Positions 9,574-21,600 of a stretch of 64,000 nucleotides of DNA are shown piece after piece; the first letter of the stretch is position 1; every line of letters starts with the position of its first letter. A model generated the notes under the pieces. That model had not been told where the DNA came from, searched no databases, and was given only the letters and a program-made list of their open reading frames with translations. Origin of the DNA: Tetraselmis striata (Eukaryota > Chlorophyta > Chlorodendrophyceae > Chlorodendrales > Chlorodendraceae); contig VCJN01000188.1 in the NCBI GenBank assembly GCA_006384855.1, forward strand, positions 124,001 to 188,000, given 5' to 3'. The position numbers and the translations under genes were made by a program.

Positions 9574-11309
9574 ACGCCTCTCGACTGTGCTCAGCTGTTC
9601 CGACCGAGCTCGGCGGCTTCCTGGGACGCATGGCGGGTGAAGGGGCCGCCGCTGCAGGAGCCAGGTGCGGAGTCCCAGGGTGAGGAGGCGGAGGGGTCGT
9701 TTCGCAAGAGCGGCGGGGTTGCTGGTCTGGGGCTGATTCTGGGGGCGGCGGGAGTCGCACTGCTGCTGGTGTTGCTGCCGGCGCTTAGTCACGTCAAGTC
9801 GCCCGGTTCTACCGGTGCCGCCGATAGCATCGCGCTGATCAGCGACAGCGACCTGCTCGTGCCGGAGGCCGTGGCTGTGCCCAGGATGCAGCTTGAGCGG
9901 TCCTTGTCTGGCCTGGGTGACGAAGTGGCTGGCGCCTTTCGGGCGGTGGCGGCGCCTTCCCCGCTTGTCGGTGGTGGGCACGCCAGCGCCGGGCCAGCCG
10001 CGCCGGCCGCGGGGACTTGCGAGGCGCGGAACGTCACCTGCCGCACGGCGGCCTGCAAGCAGCTGCCGCGCGGGCGGCCGCGCTCCATCCCGCTTGTGAA
10101 GCTGGGCTTCCCGATGCACATGACCACGCGCGTGCCGCGGCCGATTCGCTTCGGCGACATTTTCGTGGACGCCACCAACGCGGGGAGTTTCCGCTCCGTC
10201 AGTGCACGCCTGCTGCCCTCCTCGCCTCGCGCTCTGATGGGGAGGCACAGCTTCCAGAGCTGCGCGGTGGTGGGCAACAGCGGCAACCTGCTGCTGGCGA
10301 GCTACGGCAAAGAGATCGACGCGCACGATGTGGTGTTCCGCGTCAACCAGGGGCCCACGCGCGGCTACGAGAGGCACACTGGCGCCAAGACGCATTTCCG
10401 GCTGCTCAACGCCTTGTGGACCGCCGAGTACGCCTTCGGCAGGAGGTGCGCGCAGGCAGTCGAGGTCAACCCTAACGCGGTCCTAGGTATCGATCCCCAG
10501 TGAGGCAGGGGCGTTCGTCCGGCCAGCTTCAGATGGCGCAGTGGCCATTTCGCACCGTGCTCCCCCCCCCCCCCCCCCCCCCCCCCGCGCGCGCCTCGGC
10601 GACTCTCGTCGCCCCTCGTCGCAACATAATTCCCCTGTCGCCCCCGCCCCGCTCCCATCTCGCAGCCTTCCTTTGGAGAAGCGCGTGGTGCTTATCGCTT
10701 CGCGCGGCGCGCAGCTCAAGCGCAACTTCGAGAAACTGACGCGGGTGATGAAAGGCAAGCGGCCCGACGTGCAGACCACGCTGTTGCAGCACTCGGCGCT
10801 CTCGCGCACGCGCGCACTGCTGGGTGCCTTCAAGCGCTGCGCGGCGGCGGGCGGGAAGAAGTACGTCGGCGGCGGGGTGCCCACCTCCGGCCTTGTGCTC
10901 ATCTACAACCTCAAGGTGCGCGCCACGAATGCATGGCAGCGTGAGACCTTCCGATCCCCCCCCCCCCCCCCCCCCCCGCCCCATCCCCCCCCACCCCACC
11001 CCACCAGAGTCGCGCAATCGCCGTTGGCGCATGCTCACGCTTACGCTTCTGAGGCTGGCGGCCGTGCGGCTGGTGGTGGCTCGGCAGGACGTGTGCCGGC
11101 AGCTCTCGGTGTACGGCTTCGGGCGGGACAAGGTGGGCGGCAAGCTGCCCAAGTACCAGTACTACATCGGCGCGGACTCCCGCAAAGTGGGCAACCCCAC
11201 GCACGCCTTCGCCGCGGAGCTGGACCTCATCCATGCGCTGGCGGCAGGCGACCACGTACGCGTCTGCGACGGCGGCAGCTGCGTCGGCACGGGCAAAAAC
11301 AAGGCGTAG
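9574..11309 (+). CDS. GT29 (sialyltransferase-family) glycosyltransferase 1
   Basis: Three exons: about 9574-10499, 10666-10915 and 11088-11309 (TAG). The joins agree in phase (2 then 0). The product has the type II Golgi layout: a hydrophobic anchor (VAGLGLILGAAGVALLLVLL), a proline/alanine stem, then the catalytic domain. Motif L is clear in SCAVVGNSGNLLLASYGKEI and DAHDVVFRVNQGPTRGYE. Motif S crosses the second intron (GGGVPTSGLVLIYNLK then DVCRQLSVYGFG), and the HAFAAE segment fits the H-x4-E of motif VS. GT29 enzymes move sialic acid or, in plants, related keto-sugars such as Kdo from CMP donors in the Golgi; the substrate here is unknown. The start is unresolved: the open exon runs from a stop at 9571-9573 with no in-frame ATG before the anchor, so a short first exon or another initiation codon is needed. 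Both introns carry C-homopolymers, and another follows the stop codon directly. Confidence 0.88.
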
Positions 11310-11336
11310 CCCCCCCCCCCCCCCCCCCCCCCCCCC
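11310..11336 (+). repeat. C-homopolymer directly after the GT29-1 stop codon
   Basis: A run of 27 C begins at the base after the TAG, so it lies in the 3' untranslated region or a 3'UTR intron. Confidence 0.9.
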
Positions 11337-11612
11337 GGTTGGGCGCCGGCGAGCGAGTCTGCAGGCGGAGCAGCCTGAGGGCGCGGTTCAAGTGGCCCCG
11401 TCCCCGCTTGCCCCCTGCCATCTGGGCGCGGATCACTCCAGGGCAACCGCCGCCGCCGCCGCCGGCCGGGAGAATAACAGCGGCGCCGCCCTTGCGGGTA
11501 ACAGCGCTAACGTAATAGATATAAACATCGGGCGGCACCCGCGGAGGCATGCATATTATTGTTATGGGCCGCTGTGCGCATGCCTGCGAACAAACTAAAC
11601 TATCAGCATTTC

Positions 11613-11722
11613 ATATTATCTATACGAGTCGCTGTAGAGGACCTTTCTGATTGCCTTTTATTTTGGTGATTTCCGATATCGCCTTCTGCTGCTAGCTCAT
11701 GTAATTATATTATCTATACGAG
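11613..11722 (+). mobile_element. 5'-truncated LINE copy 2 (78 bp) with exact 16-bp target duplication
   Basis: The insert 11629-11706 is only the last 78 bases of the family: the ORF stop codon, the 3' untranslated region and the terminal GCTAGCTCATGTAATT. It is bracketed by ATATTATCTATACGAG at 11613-11628 and again at 11707-11722, with no mismatch. This copy is on the plus strand; the other four in the window are on the minus strand. It gives the cleanest view of the element's 3' end and shows that no poly-A tail is added. Confidence 0.92.
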
Positions 11723-12220
11723 CGGCATGTGGTCACCCAGCATGCCGCCGCTACCGTATCTACGGCTTGTAATAACGACCGCTACAATTCCCCACACAAG
11801 ATCGAAAGCGTGGCTGGCTTGGTTGTTGCTAGCTGCCACCTGTTTTTCGACCCGCAGCAAACCCAACGATGAAGTGGTACAGTACGACTGTGTCTGTGTT
11901 TCTTCACCCACCATGGGACTCCCGGAGGCTCTGCGGTGCGCGGCGAGGCGGCAGTCCGGAGCAGGGGCGCGCTAGTGAATAAATAGCTTGTTTATGCTTA
12001 CAAATGGATAGACAATGTAGCGCTACTGCGCGCAGGTGTAGCATGGTGGCTTGCCCCGCCAATCACCTCCGGGGCCGGGCCGGGGGGGGGGGGGGGGGGG
12101 GGAGGGCTAGGCGGGTACCGGGGCGTTGCTGGCACTGCCCCTGCAGGGGGCTGGGCGTGCGGCTACCCTAGAGGGGTTGGCGCCCCGGGGGGGGGGGGGG
12201 GGGGGGGGGGGCGTGGCGTG
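11723..12220. other. Intergenic between convergent genes
   Basis: This separates the 3' ends of GT29-1 and the large minus-strand gene. It holds G-homopolymers at about 12081-12102 and 12187-12211. On the minus strand a TGTAA, the usual green-algal polyadenylation signal, lies near 11995, about 225 bases past the stop of the large gene. Confidence 0.5.
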
Positions 12221-12360
12221 CTAGCTCAGCGTGATGTGGTTGTCCTTGTACACCAGGATGGCGCATTGCGTGCTGTGGAGCGTCTTGGCGATCCACTCGG
12301 GCAGCGTGCGGTTGTTCGGGGCCTGCAGCGTGGGGGGGGCGCAACCCGGGTGGTGGTGGT

Positions 12361-12391
<31 letters not shown>

Positions 12392-12588
12392 CACAGCTTT
12401 TCACCGACTTAATTCATGTTTCCTTAATAAAATCGACGATATTCACGATGGCATGAACAGCTGATAGCAATGGCAACGTGATCCGCAAGACCATGAAACC
12501 CTCTTCTTCACAACATGTCCAATCTAAGTAATCGATAATCGAACTCGGTTGGGTGATTATTAGTGAAGTGGGTATGAAGCAGGTGTGA

Positions 12589-12624
<36 letters not shown>

Positions 12625-15600
12625 CTTCCTCCGCACCTGCACGGCCAAAAAGTGCGCCTCCACGCCCTCCGACGCCCGCGGCAGCGACTCGTGCGGGTGA
12701 CCCAGCAGCGCCTTGGTGACGGGGTGCAGCCCCATGTCGCGCACTTGGTTGTTGAAGTGGTCCAGCACAAACTTGGACGACGTCTTCTGGCCCTGCGGTG
12801 GTGGGCGAGGCGGCGACGCAGAGCACCCGTCAGCCCGTTGCATCACCCCAGGCACCGCCCACCCCAAAGCGGCCAGATACGATATCGAATCATGCCACCG
12901 GGAATATCATGATGGCGGAGTTAATACACCACTGCCATCAAGACATCCTCAATCACAGCCGCGAATCACTCAAAAACGTGCCGGGTGCGGTCAGCACGCA
13001 ACACGTGCCGTAACACTTAATTGGGTTTGCCAGTTGTTATACAATCAACGGTTTTTTGCAGCAACGAGTCGGAAGATCCGTGTGATATTCGCGTTCTATT
13101 CTGATATGTTCCAAGGTAAATAATATATGTATATATATATGTATATATATATATGTATATATATACCATATATATGTATACATGCATATCCATACATATA
13201 CATATACATACATATGTGTATATATATACGTAAACATATATATACATATATGTGTACATACATACTATATAGTTTCCCTCTTTCTGTTTCTCTTTACGGC
13301 GGGATTGAAAACTACAGTATATCACAAACCCAAAGCGTAGGTTTACGGTATGCGAACGTCAACATTCTACATCAGCAGCCATGGTGCTTTCTCGCCTGTC
13401 CAAAATGTCCAGCTTGGATGCCAAGTCCTTGCGTCCGATTGTGCCCGAGACAAAAGCGAACACGGACAATGACATATATGCCCAGGGATTGAATGAGGAT
13501 TGAGGCTCGACGAAGGGCAGACACCCGGCGGCCAACTTGAGCCGAAAGACGAGAGGAGGAAGGGGGTGATGGGTTGCCTCGGGCCCCGACCTGCTTGTGC
13601 TCGTCGATGCCGTCCGGCCGCGCCAGCACCATGATGTCTTGTCGGTGCTTATAGTCCAGCAGGGAGCCCACAAACTCCACCAGGCGGCTTGCCGTCGGCG
13701 TGACGTGCACGCAGGCACGGATCTGTGTGCGCGCGTGTGCGGGGCAGGCACAGGAGGTTCAGGGATCACCGCCGACGTGATAAGGCAATAAGCGAGTAGA
13801 CTGCGTTTTTGGACCGGTGTATTGGGAATCGAGGAGATGGCGCCAGAAACATGCTGGTTTTGGAGCAGCTGCATTGTAGAGCGCAAATGCTCCGAAACCA
13901 TGGTGCATGATCAGCAAATCGGTTTTGGAGCGTATTAGATCGCAAGATATTCGATGTTTCAGAGTATGTAAGGGTGTCACAGCTCCAAATAACCAAACAC
14001 AAGCCCTAATACCCCTGACCCCTGGCTGGCAGGTACTTTAACACACTTTAGTCTGACGGTAATAAGTGTGGAATAAACAGAGTTTGGGATTCCAGTACTG
14101 ACAGTCTCGGGGGGGGGGGGGGGGGGAGGAGGGGGCAGGGGGGTGGTGGGGGGGGGGGGCTGTGCACGGTATGCTGCGCGCCGCACCTTGTTGCGGTCCG
14201 AGGAGAGGTACTTCCGCAGGTCTGTGCGCTTGGTGTCGTCCTTGACCACCAGGATGGGCAGCGAGAGCGCCTTGAGCGCCGTCAGCGTGACGGAGCCCAG
14301 CCGCCGCATCTTGCTGTCCTGCTCGTCAAGTTGCGGCACGGTGAGGGCGGCGGCAAGAGTCAGAGGGAGGCAGGCCCGGAGGGTGGCTACGCTTTGGTGT
14401 CATGGTTCCCGACTGACCCCCCCCCCCCCCCCCCCCCCCCCGCCCCCCGCCCCCCTGCCCTGCCGCCCCCTGCACACTCCCAAACTTCCCAATGTTGGGC
14501 ATACGGTATTAAAGAAGCATTTAAGGAAAAGATTAGGACAATTCCTTGATGTAAAACGGAGCTTTCTGGAAACCGGACGTTCTTCTATGAAGACGACTAA
14601 ATAACAGATAGAAGAAAGGCGAAGAGGGGCCAACGCATGCGGATGCTGCACCAACAGTACTATAGGAGGCGGAGGAATGCGGGCGTGTCCTAGCTTTGTG
14701 GGTTTATGATTTGGTTTCGATGAACGTAGCATATTGCTCGCGACCTTTTTGGGACAGCCAAACCTCAGATTCTGAGTTAGATACATAAACACTATAATTA
14801 CAATGCAAGACAGTATATTGGCCGCTCCTGGAAACCCTAGGTATCGGACCAAATCCTGCATCGCTGGGGGCACCCTTACCGCTGCCAGGCTGGAGGAGCC
14901 AAACACAAGCAGCCGCGCCTTGACCTTCTGCGCGTAGTCGCCCATGACGTCGTGCAGCTTGGCCTCGCCGCGCACGAGCACAGATCGTGTGGTGTTGAGG
15001 CCGCCGAGCGTCTCGTTGTAGAAGCTGTCGAGCATGTCCTTGGCGGCCTCCTCGTTGTGCTGGCTGCGCACGCTGGTCACGATGTGCCAGTGGTCGCGCG
15101 AGGAGATGGTGCTCTGCATCCAGTTGGACACCAGGTCCCATGCCTGGACGGGGCGGGGGGGCAAGGGGGGGGGAAAGAACATGGCAGACAAAGTTAGGGT
15201 TTCAAGGGATGGAAACCCTAAAATTCTCACCCACGGAATTGATCCTAAGAAAAACAACAAATCTAGCTAATGCACGTTGTGAATGATAAGATTTAATAGT
15301 GGCAGTGGGAACACACACAAAAATGGAATTAAGAAATCGCAATGTTGCTACCCTCGAGCCCCTGGGACAGCGGCGCCAGCTAAGACTGCTCCGAAACCAC
15401 ATCCACCATCTGAGGCGCCGTCGAAGCCACATGATGTGCCCCTTGATAACCAGAACCATAATAACCATCAGGTTCCACACATCATTGGCACTATCGATGC
15501 TGCTCCGGCTCAAACAACCATACACATGTAGCGACTAGGCGTTCCCGTCCGGCCCATACGGGGCGCGTCGTCACTGCGTACGAGTACCCGATACACTAGC

Positions 15601-18600
15601 GTAAGTACTGCAGCCTATCGAATTACATCCAAACTCAAACGAGTGTCGCGAACTCGCGATCAAGCCCTAACTCCGCCGGGTAAAATCTCCCGGGTACCTG
15701 TACCGCTTTGAGATCTTTGCCCCGTTTATTTCGACGACGGCCGTCCCATTTTTTGTCGCGAGATGTATTGCGCAACACACTGATAGTATTTAGCACAGAC
15801 TAGGAAAGGGTTAGTCCGGTACCAATCTTACCGACACAAAGTTGCCCCGGCAAATTTGGTGACGCCCAAGACCGTGACCGCGCCGGATTGTTTATTTTCC
15901 TACTCGATAATTATTTCAATATGAAAGTGAAATAAAATCTTACACTGCACCAATAAAATTAACCAGGCTTGGTGGCGTAGTGCACGAGGAAAACCCAATA
16001 TCGTCAATAATCATTTTATATTCAATCAGACACGCCGTGACCGGGTTTGCTTCCACTTATCGTCTTGGAGCCCCCCTTCCCCCCCTTCCCACCACTATTC
16101 ATTAAGGCGAGAAGCCGTGCTCGAAATAGAAAGGGACACATCGCAATAAAGCGCAAACACACCATCACATATGTTTCTTGCCAGCAGGGTAGATGCCGCA
16201 ACAAAAAGGGTCGCTGTATTTTGCAGCCAGGGCCAAGGGTAGACTCAATTTAATAGTAGGTAGTAACACAAGTACAATAGCTCGGATTCGGAACTGCATG
16301 GTTTCGGAGCACTAGGTGTCGCAGATTGGTATATATATATTGCTCTATATATCGTTCAAAACCAACCTCGAATACCAATGGTATGCTATAACGTGGTCAC
16401 TCAGATAATGCTCCGAAACCATTAACAAGGGGCAGGCGTGCTGGGCGGGCGTTGTATACCTTGTGGGAGGCGGCGTTATCCGTGACGAAAAAGACGATGA
16501 TGCGCGGCTGGTCCATCATCTTCTTCTTGTACTGTGAATATCGGTCCTCGTGCTCCGCGGGCGCCAGCGTGGCAGACATGTCCTTGATGTAGGTGCCCAC
16601 CACCGCGCGCACGCTTGGGTCCTGGTCCATCTGCCGGAGCACCTGGCACGTCTCCTTGCCCCACCAGAAGGGGCGCACCACACTGGCCGGCAGCGGCGTG
16701 CGGCTGCGCAGCGCGAAGCAAAACCCATGCTCCGCGCTCGTGAGGTCCGACTGGAAGCGGCGCGGGTACACCGCCGCGCCTGCCGCAACATGTTGAGAAC
16801 ACTCAGTGTGGCATAATTGATAGCTCGCAGCAGAAAAAGGAAATGGGCAAAAATAATCCGTCTCTTGACAAAATCTGACTAGACGACGAGTCCATAAATT
16901 AGCGCACTACCCGCCTGCTGTTCTAGAGAATTGAGGGGAATTCTTGCTGGAAACGCGGCCATTGCGCATGGATTGATTGTGGTGATGTCATGTTTTCTCA
17001 ATTTGGATAGAGCCTGGCCATTTGAACAGCGCAAAATGTCCAAGATTTGTCCAAATGGATAAAACATGACATCACTGGTGCGTCATTATTCGAAGCGCAG
17101 TAGTGGCCGGGTACCAGTAGGTTAGGCTCAGCTGCCCTCAGAATGCCCCGCCGAAAAGACTTAAAGAACTGTTCGGTGCCAGTATGGTAGGTCCGAGAGA
17201 GCGCGTATTTTCATCGGAATAGCCGCGCGCCGGTAGTCGCTACATTGACACTGGCAGCGGCGGCGCAGCCACGCACCTGCCATCTCCAGCGTGACGCGGA
17301 AGAGCGCGCGCTCCTGCAGGATGATCGACAGATTGGGCACGTAAAAGTAGTAGCGGTTGGTGCCCACCATCAGCTTGCCGCGGCTGCGCTTCCGCAGACG
17401 CTCGAGGTCCGCCACGACGTGCGGGCTCAGGCACTCGTGCACCTTGCACAGCATCGCCGAGGTGGAGCCCTTGTTCTCGCCCTTGGGCGGCTTGATGAGC
17501 ACGCTGCCGCGGAACTGCATCTCCGTCACGCTCGTCACCTCCGACACCTGCCGCGACACGGCCAAGCGCAGGGGCAAACATCAATGGCGCGCTCTGCGCG
17601 CCCTCACCCGTCGCCATGCCTCGCGCCAAGCGGGGCACAGGGGCCAATGGCACCGCCCGTATATGGCAACATCCATTTCGAACGCCGACATGAAATCAAC
17701 AACACTGCGAATGGGAAGCTGCCCTCGTCTGCTTTGTCTTCCCAGCCCAGGGTCTTTTCCCCTCATTCAGGAAAAGCTGAACGTACGACGAGGGGTGGAT
17801 TTTTTTTGGGGGGGGGGGGGGGGGTGGGGGGGGGGGGGGGGGGGGTTCCACCTCGACGCCGATGTTCGCGCCGTGGGTCTTCTGTTCCCGGATGGACATG
17901 GCAAACGCGATGGGGTCCAGGGTACCGCCCTTGGAGATCGCCTGCGCGGAGCCACAGCAGAGGCGCACGCCACGAGGCTCGGCATCGTCAGCAGCTCGCG
18001 GCCCCCGGCCCTTGTACACTTCCCCATCAAAGACGACCCCCCGTGCGCGCGAGAAAAAGGGCGCTCTGTCGTAGCCGTCGCAATGCCCAGCCAGGTGGAA
18101 AAGGCGCGAACCTTGATATCGTCCAGGTGAAAGCTGTGCATCCACTGCACCTTCTTCTCCTGCAGCGACGACAGGATGGTGGTCTTGCGCTTCTCCGTCA
18201 CTCCGCCCTGTACCATGGCACCGCCAGGATCGGGTCAGGAGGCGCCTAGGTGTGGCCAACCCCTGCCTGCCTGCCTGTATTCGTATTTGCGTGTGTGATC
18301 CTGTTGGGGGGGGGGGGGGGGGGGGAGGGGGGCTTACCGGCAGGAAGCCGATCGAGTCGTATGGCACCATCAGCTGCTGCATCGAGTAGCCGTCGCCTCC
18401 GCTGGTGCAGACGCTGCTCTCATCCTGCGGCCATTGACGGCACAGTTGCGGCTGCTTACACCTATCCAGAAAACACAGCTGCCGCGGGTTGCCAAGGCAC
18501 AGGACTGTGTTGCACCATCAAGCAAAAGGTTTCGTGGTGTATTTGTGTCGTATTTGCCGGATAGTTTCCAGATATAATGCGGAATGGGTAAAAACGACAT

Positions 18601-21600
18601 TGAAGCGACCCAAACACACAACCCCAACAAGTGCGCAACTTGTCCCAATGATTATTTGTTAATAAATGCATAAATGTATCAAATAAATGTTCATATAATT
18701 GCAAGTTCGGAGCTTCAAGGCTTGAATTGTTCCCTTGTCCGAGTCCTGACGACGCAGTGTTGCCTCTTCGGAAGGGGTCAAAACAGCAATCGGTAGCGAC
18801 AATAATAGCGCGTCCTTGTCAATAGCCCATAGGATCCCGCCGATAATAGTGCGACCGGGAGGGATATACACAAAGACACCGCTACGGGGGCCAGCGCGCT
18901 CATAAGGCCGCTGCGAGTAAGAGCCCGCCATGCCTGGCAGAGGTCAAATCTAGGCAAAAACCATGGCCTTGGAACTACAGCAAATATTCTTATAGGTTCG
19001 ATGCATCCCCACTATTCGGATATGATAAGGACTCCTTATAATATGCATGTCTGTATCTAACAAGTTGCATCTAAGAGGTATCTAAGAAGTTGTATCTAAG
19101 AAGTATGCGCATCTGATATTTGTATATCTCTACATTATGTATATGTATATACACACCCGCACACACATATATATACATATTCAGTCATATGTATACATAC
19201 ATATATACATAGACACATACACATATACATGGTAGATATGTATATATACATGCATACGTTTATATACACACTTATATACATACATGTATACATATATCTA
19301 TCGGCCTAACAGCGCGCAGGGATAGTTCTGCTATTGATGTGATCTGCCAGGACGCATGCGGGGCATATTGGTACGGCGCAGCTGCGCCGGCGGGGACGGG
19401 GGGGGGGGGGGGGGGGGGGCACCGTCTGGAACATGTGCATCTCCTCGTTCCAGACGAACCCCTTGGCCTCTCGCGCCGGCACGATGAAGATGTTGCTCTT
19501 GGAGAAGCCGAAGTAGCTGTTCTCCACCAGCTCCGCGACCGTGCGCTCCACGTCGACCTCCCGCACGTGCAGCACAATGGGCGTGTGGTTGAGGCCCGGG
19601 TGGCCCGCCAGCCCCTTCACGCAGAGGCACAGCCGGATCATCACGCGCCGGAAGAAGGAGAGGCCGAGCAGGCGCTCGCACGACGGGACCTGCGGGAGGG
19701 GGGCGCCGACCACTGTCAGCGTCCATGCGCCGACCAGCCCAACGCGCGCGGCGCCTCGGCATGCCGCTGACGCGAGCCACACGGTCGAATCTTGTCCGCG
19801 GTTCCCACAGACGATGCAGCGTTACGCAGCGCCGAGTTAGGATACCCATGCAGGGTTCATTTCGCATCATGATAATATCCAGCACACTGCAATGGTGCGA
19901 AGATAAAGATAGGTACTCAGTCAGCTATCTTCATTAGGGAAGGGGGGGGGGGGGGGGGGGGGGGGGGGCGGGTGAAGCAACCTAACCTTGACATCGAACC
20001 CACAGCGTGGTTATGATGGCATTCTCCCATCATTTGAGGACTATGGGGGTATGTAGTCATGTATGGGTATCGGTGAACATATGAAAGAAACTTTCCGCTG
20101 ACATACCGCAATGTCCGCCGCAGGGCCCGGCCAGCACAGCGGCACCGCCGGTGTCTCCAGCAGGCTGATCCGCCCGGGTATCAGCCGCACATTGCCGGTG
20201 CCAGGATGGTTCCCACATATGCACCCGTTGCTCGCCGCGGTGCCCTCGCTCACGGGGTATATCGTGTTGGCAACCAGCAACGGGTGTGACGGCATACGCA
20301 CGGGATGCGCATCGTAATTGCTGATGCAGCAAGTTGTGCATACTTAGTCCGGTTCCGCTATTCAGACTTCCTTCGGTAACACGCACGGCGGTGGAAGCCA
20401 CCACACACTGCTACGTTCCCTGCTGAATACGAATGACTTGTATCCTCCTTCATTGATACGCTCCCGGAAATGCCGTCAGCACACGGTGCAGGCACGGCGG
20501 CGCCGCTCCGTGCGGAAGGGGAGGTGGGGTTGCCGCACCTGGTCGGGCGCCGCCTGCTCGCACGCCTTCCAGGGCCCCATGTGCACCATGGTGCAGGTGT
20601 CGCCGTTGGGGTACAGCGCCATGAACTCCGCGCAGTGGACCTGTCGCCAGCACAGCAGCGCATGTCAGGCCAGCGCCCCCCCGACCGAACCTCCCATCCC
20701 TCTGCCCGCGCCCCCCCTGGGCGTGCCGCCACCCGCGTATGCCCCCTCCTGGTGTGCGGCCAGCGCACCTGAAAGCACAGCTTCCCCTCCGACACCATCT
20801 CCTTCACGTCCGCCTGGTACGCCTTGAGCTCCAGGCCGCCCGCGTGCGCAAACGCATCGATGTCGTGCACCTGGCGCGGCCGCGAGAGGGGTGCGCGCAC
20901 CGGTCAGCGGGACACCCGTGGCCTAGCCCCGCAGCATCAAACTGCGACTGCGGATCATCGGATCTACGGGTGCCGACCTACATACAGGAACCCTTACAAA
21001 TAAAAGCCTCAAAGTGGAGCTGTATCCACCTAAATAGCACTCGCTACAGTTTGGCTATAGTTTCGTCTATGCTTGATCTCTGGCAGACAGGGCGGGCTGT
21101 GGTTTCATCACCGCGGCGGCACCCATACATGCTTATTGTGTGCATTCGTGCACCACACGTCTGTAATATTAGCTCGACTCCCATGTTGCCGTCAATGGGG
21201 GAACTCGGGACGGCAGCTGCGCGCACTGATGAGCGGGATGAGGCATGTCGGCAAGCCTGAGGAAATGGAGGGGGGTGGGGGGGGGAGGGAGCTCACCGCG
21301 GGTGCAGCCAGCTTGGTGTTGTGTAGAAAGTGAGAGTTGGCCCGGTTCATCATCATCTGCATCGTGTTGCCGATGTCCTGTGGGCACCAAGAAGGGGGGG
21401 GGGGGGGGGGGGGGGGAGCAGTCAGCACCATTCTTCATCATTTGGGAGCCAGGGGGCCCTCTTCGCCAGTACGGGAGCCGACGCGGTTATACAAAAACGC
21501 TGCGGTCACCAACCTGCCCTATACCTGTCAGACGATATCAAATGTAGACGAAACTATAGCGGACGTGCCCTTCAATATCGCAAACGTTCCCTTGGGTTGC

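Noticed and set aside
9177-9683. ORF of 168 codons just upstream of GT29-1
   Set aside because: It overlaps the GT29-1 first exon in another frame and has no domain. It may hide a first exon, but I cannot support one.
13017-13325. Tyrosine/isoleucine-rich ORFs on both strands
   Set aside because: Translation of a TATATG/CATA microsatellite; the same artefact occurs at 40.1 and 56.6 kb.
15283-15531. Proline/histidine-rich ORF inside an intron of the large gene
   Set aside because: It looks somewhat protein-like, but lies in an intron on the opposite strand with no partner exons. Possibly a transposon scrap; not enough to call.
17245-18249. Plus-strand ORF of 334 codons
   Set aside because: Opposite-strand shadow of exons of the large minus gene in very GC-rich DNA. 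No domain, and it crosses homopolymers.
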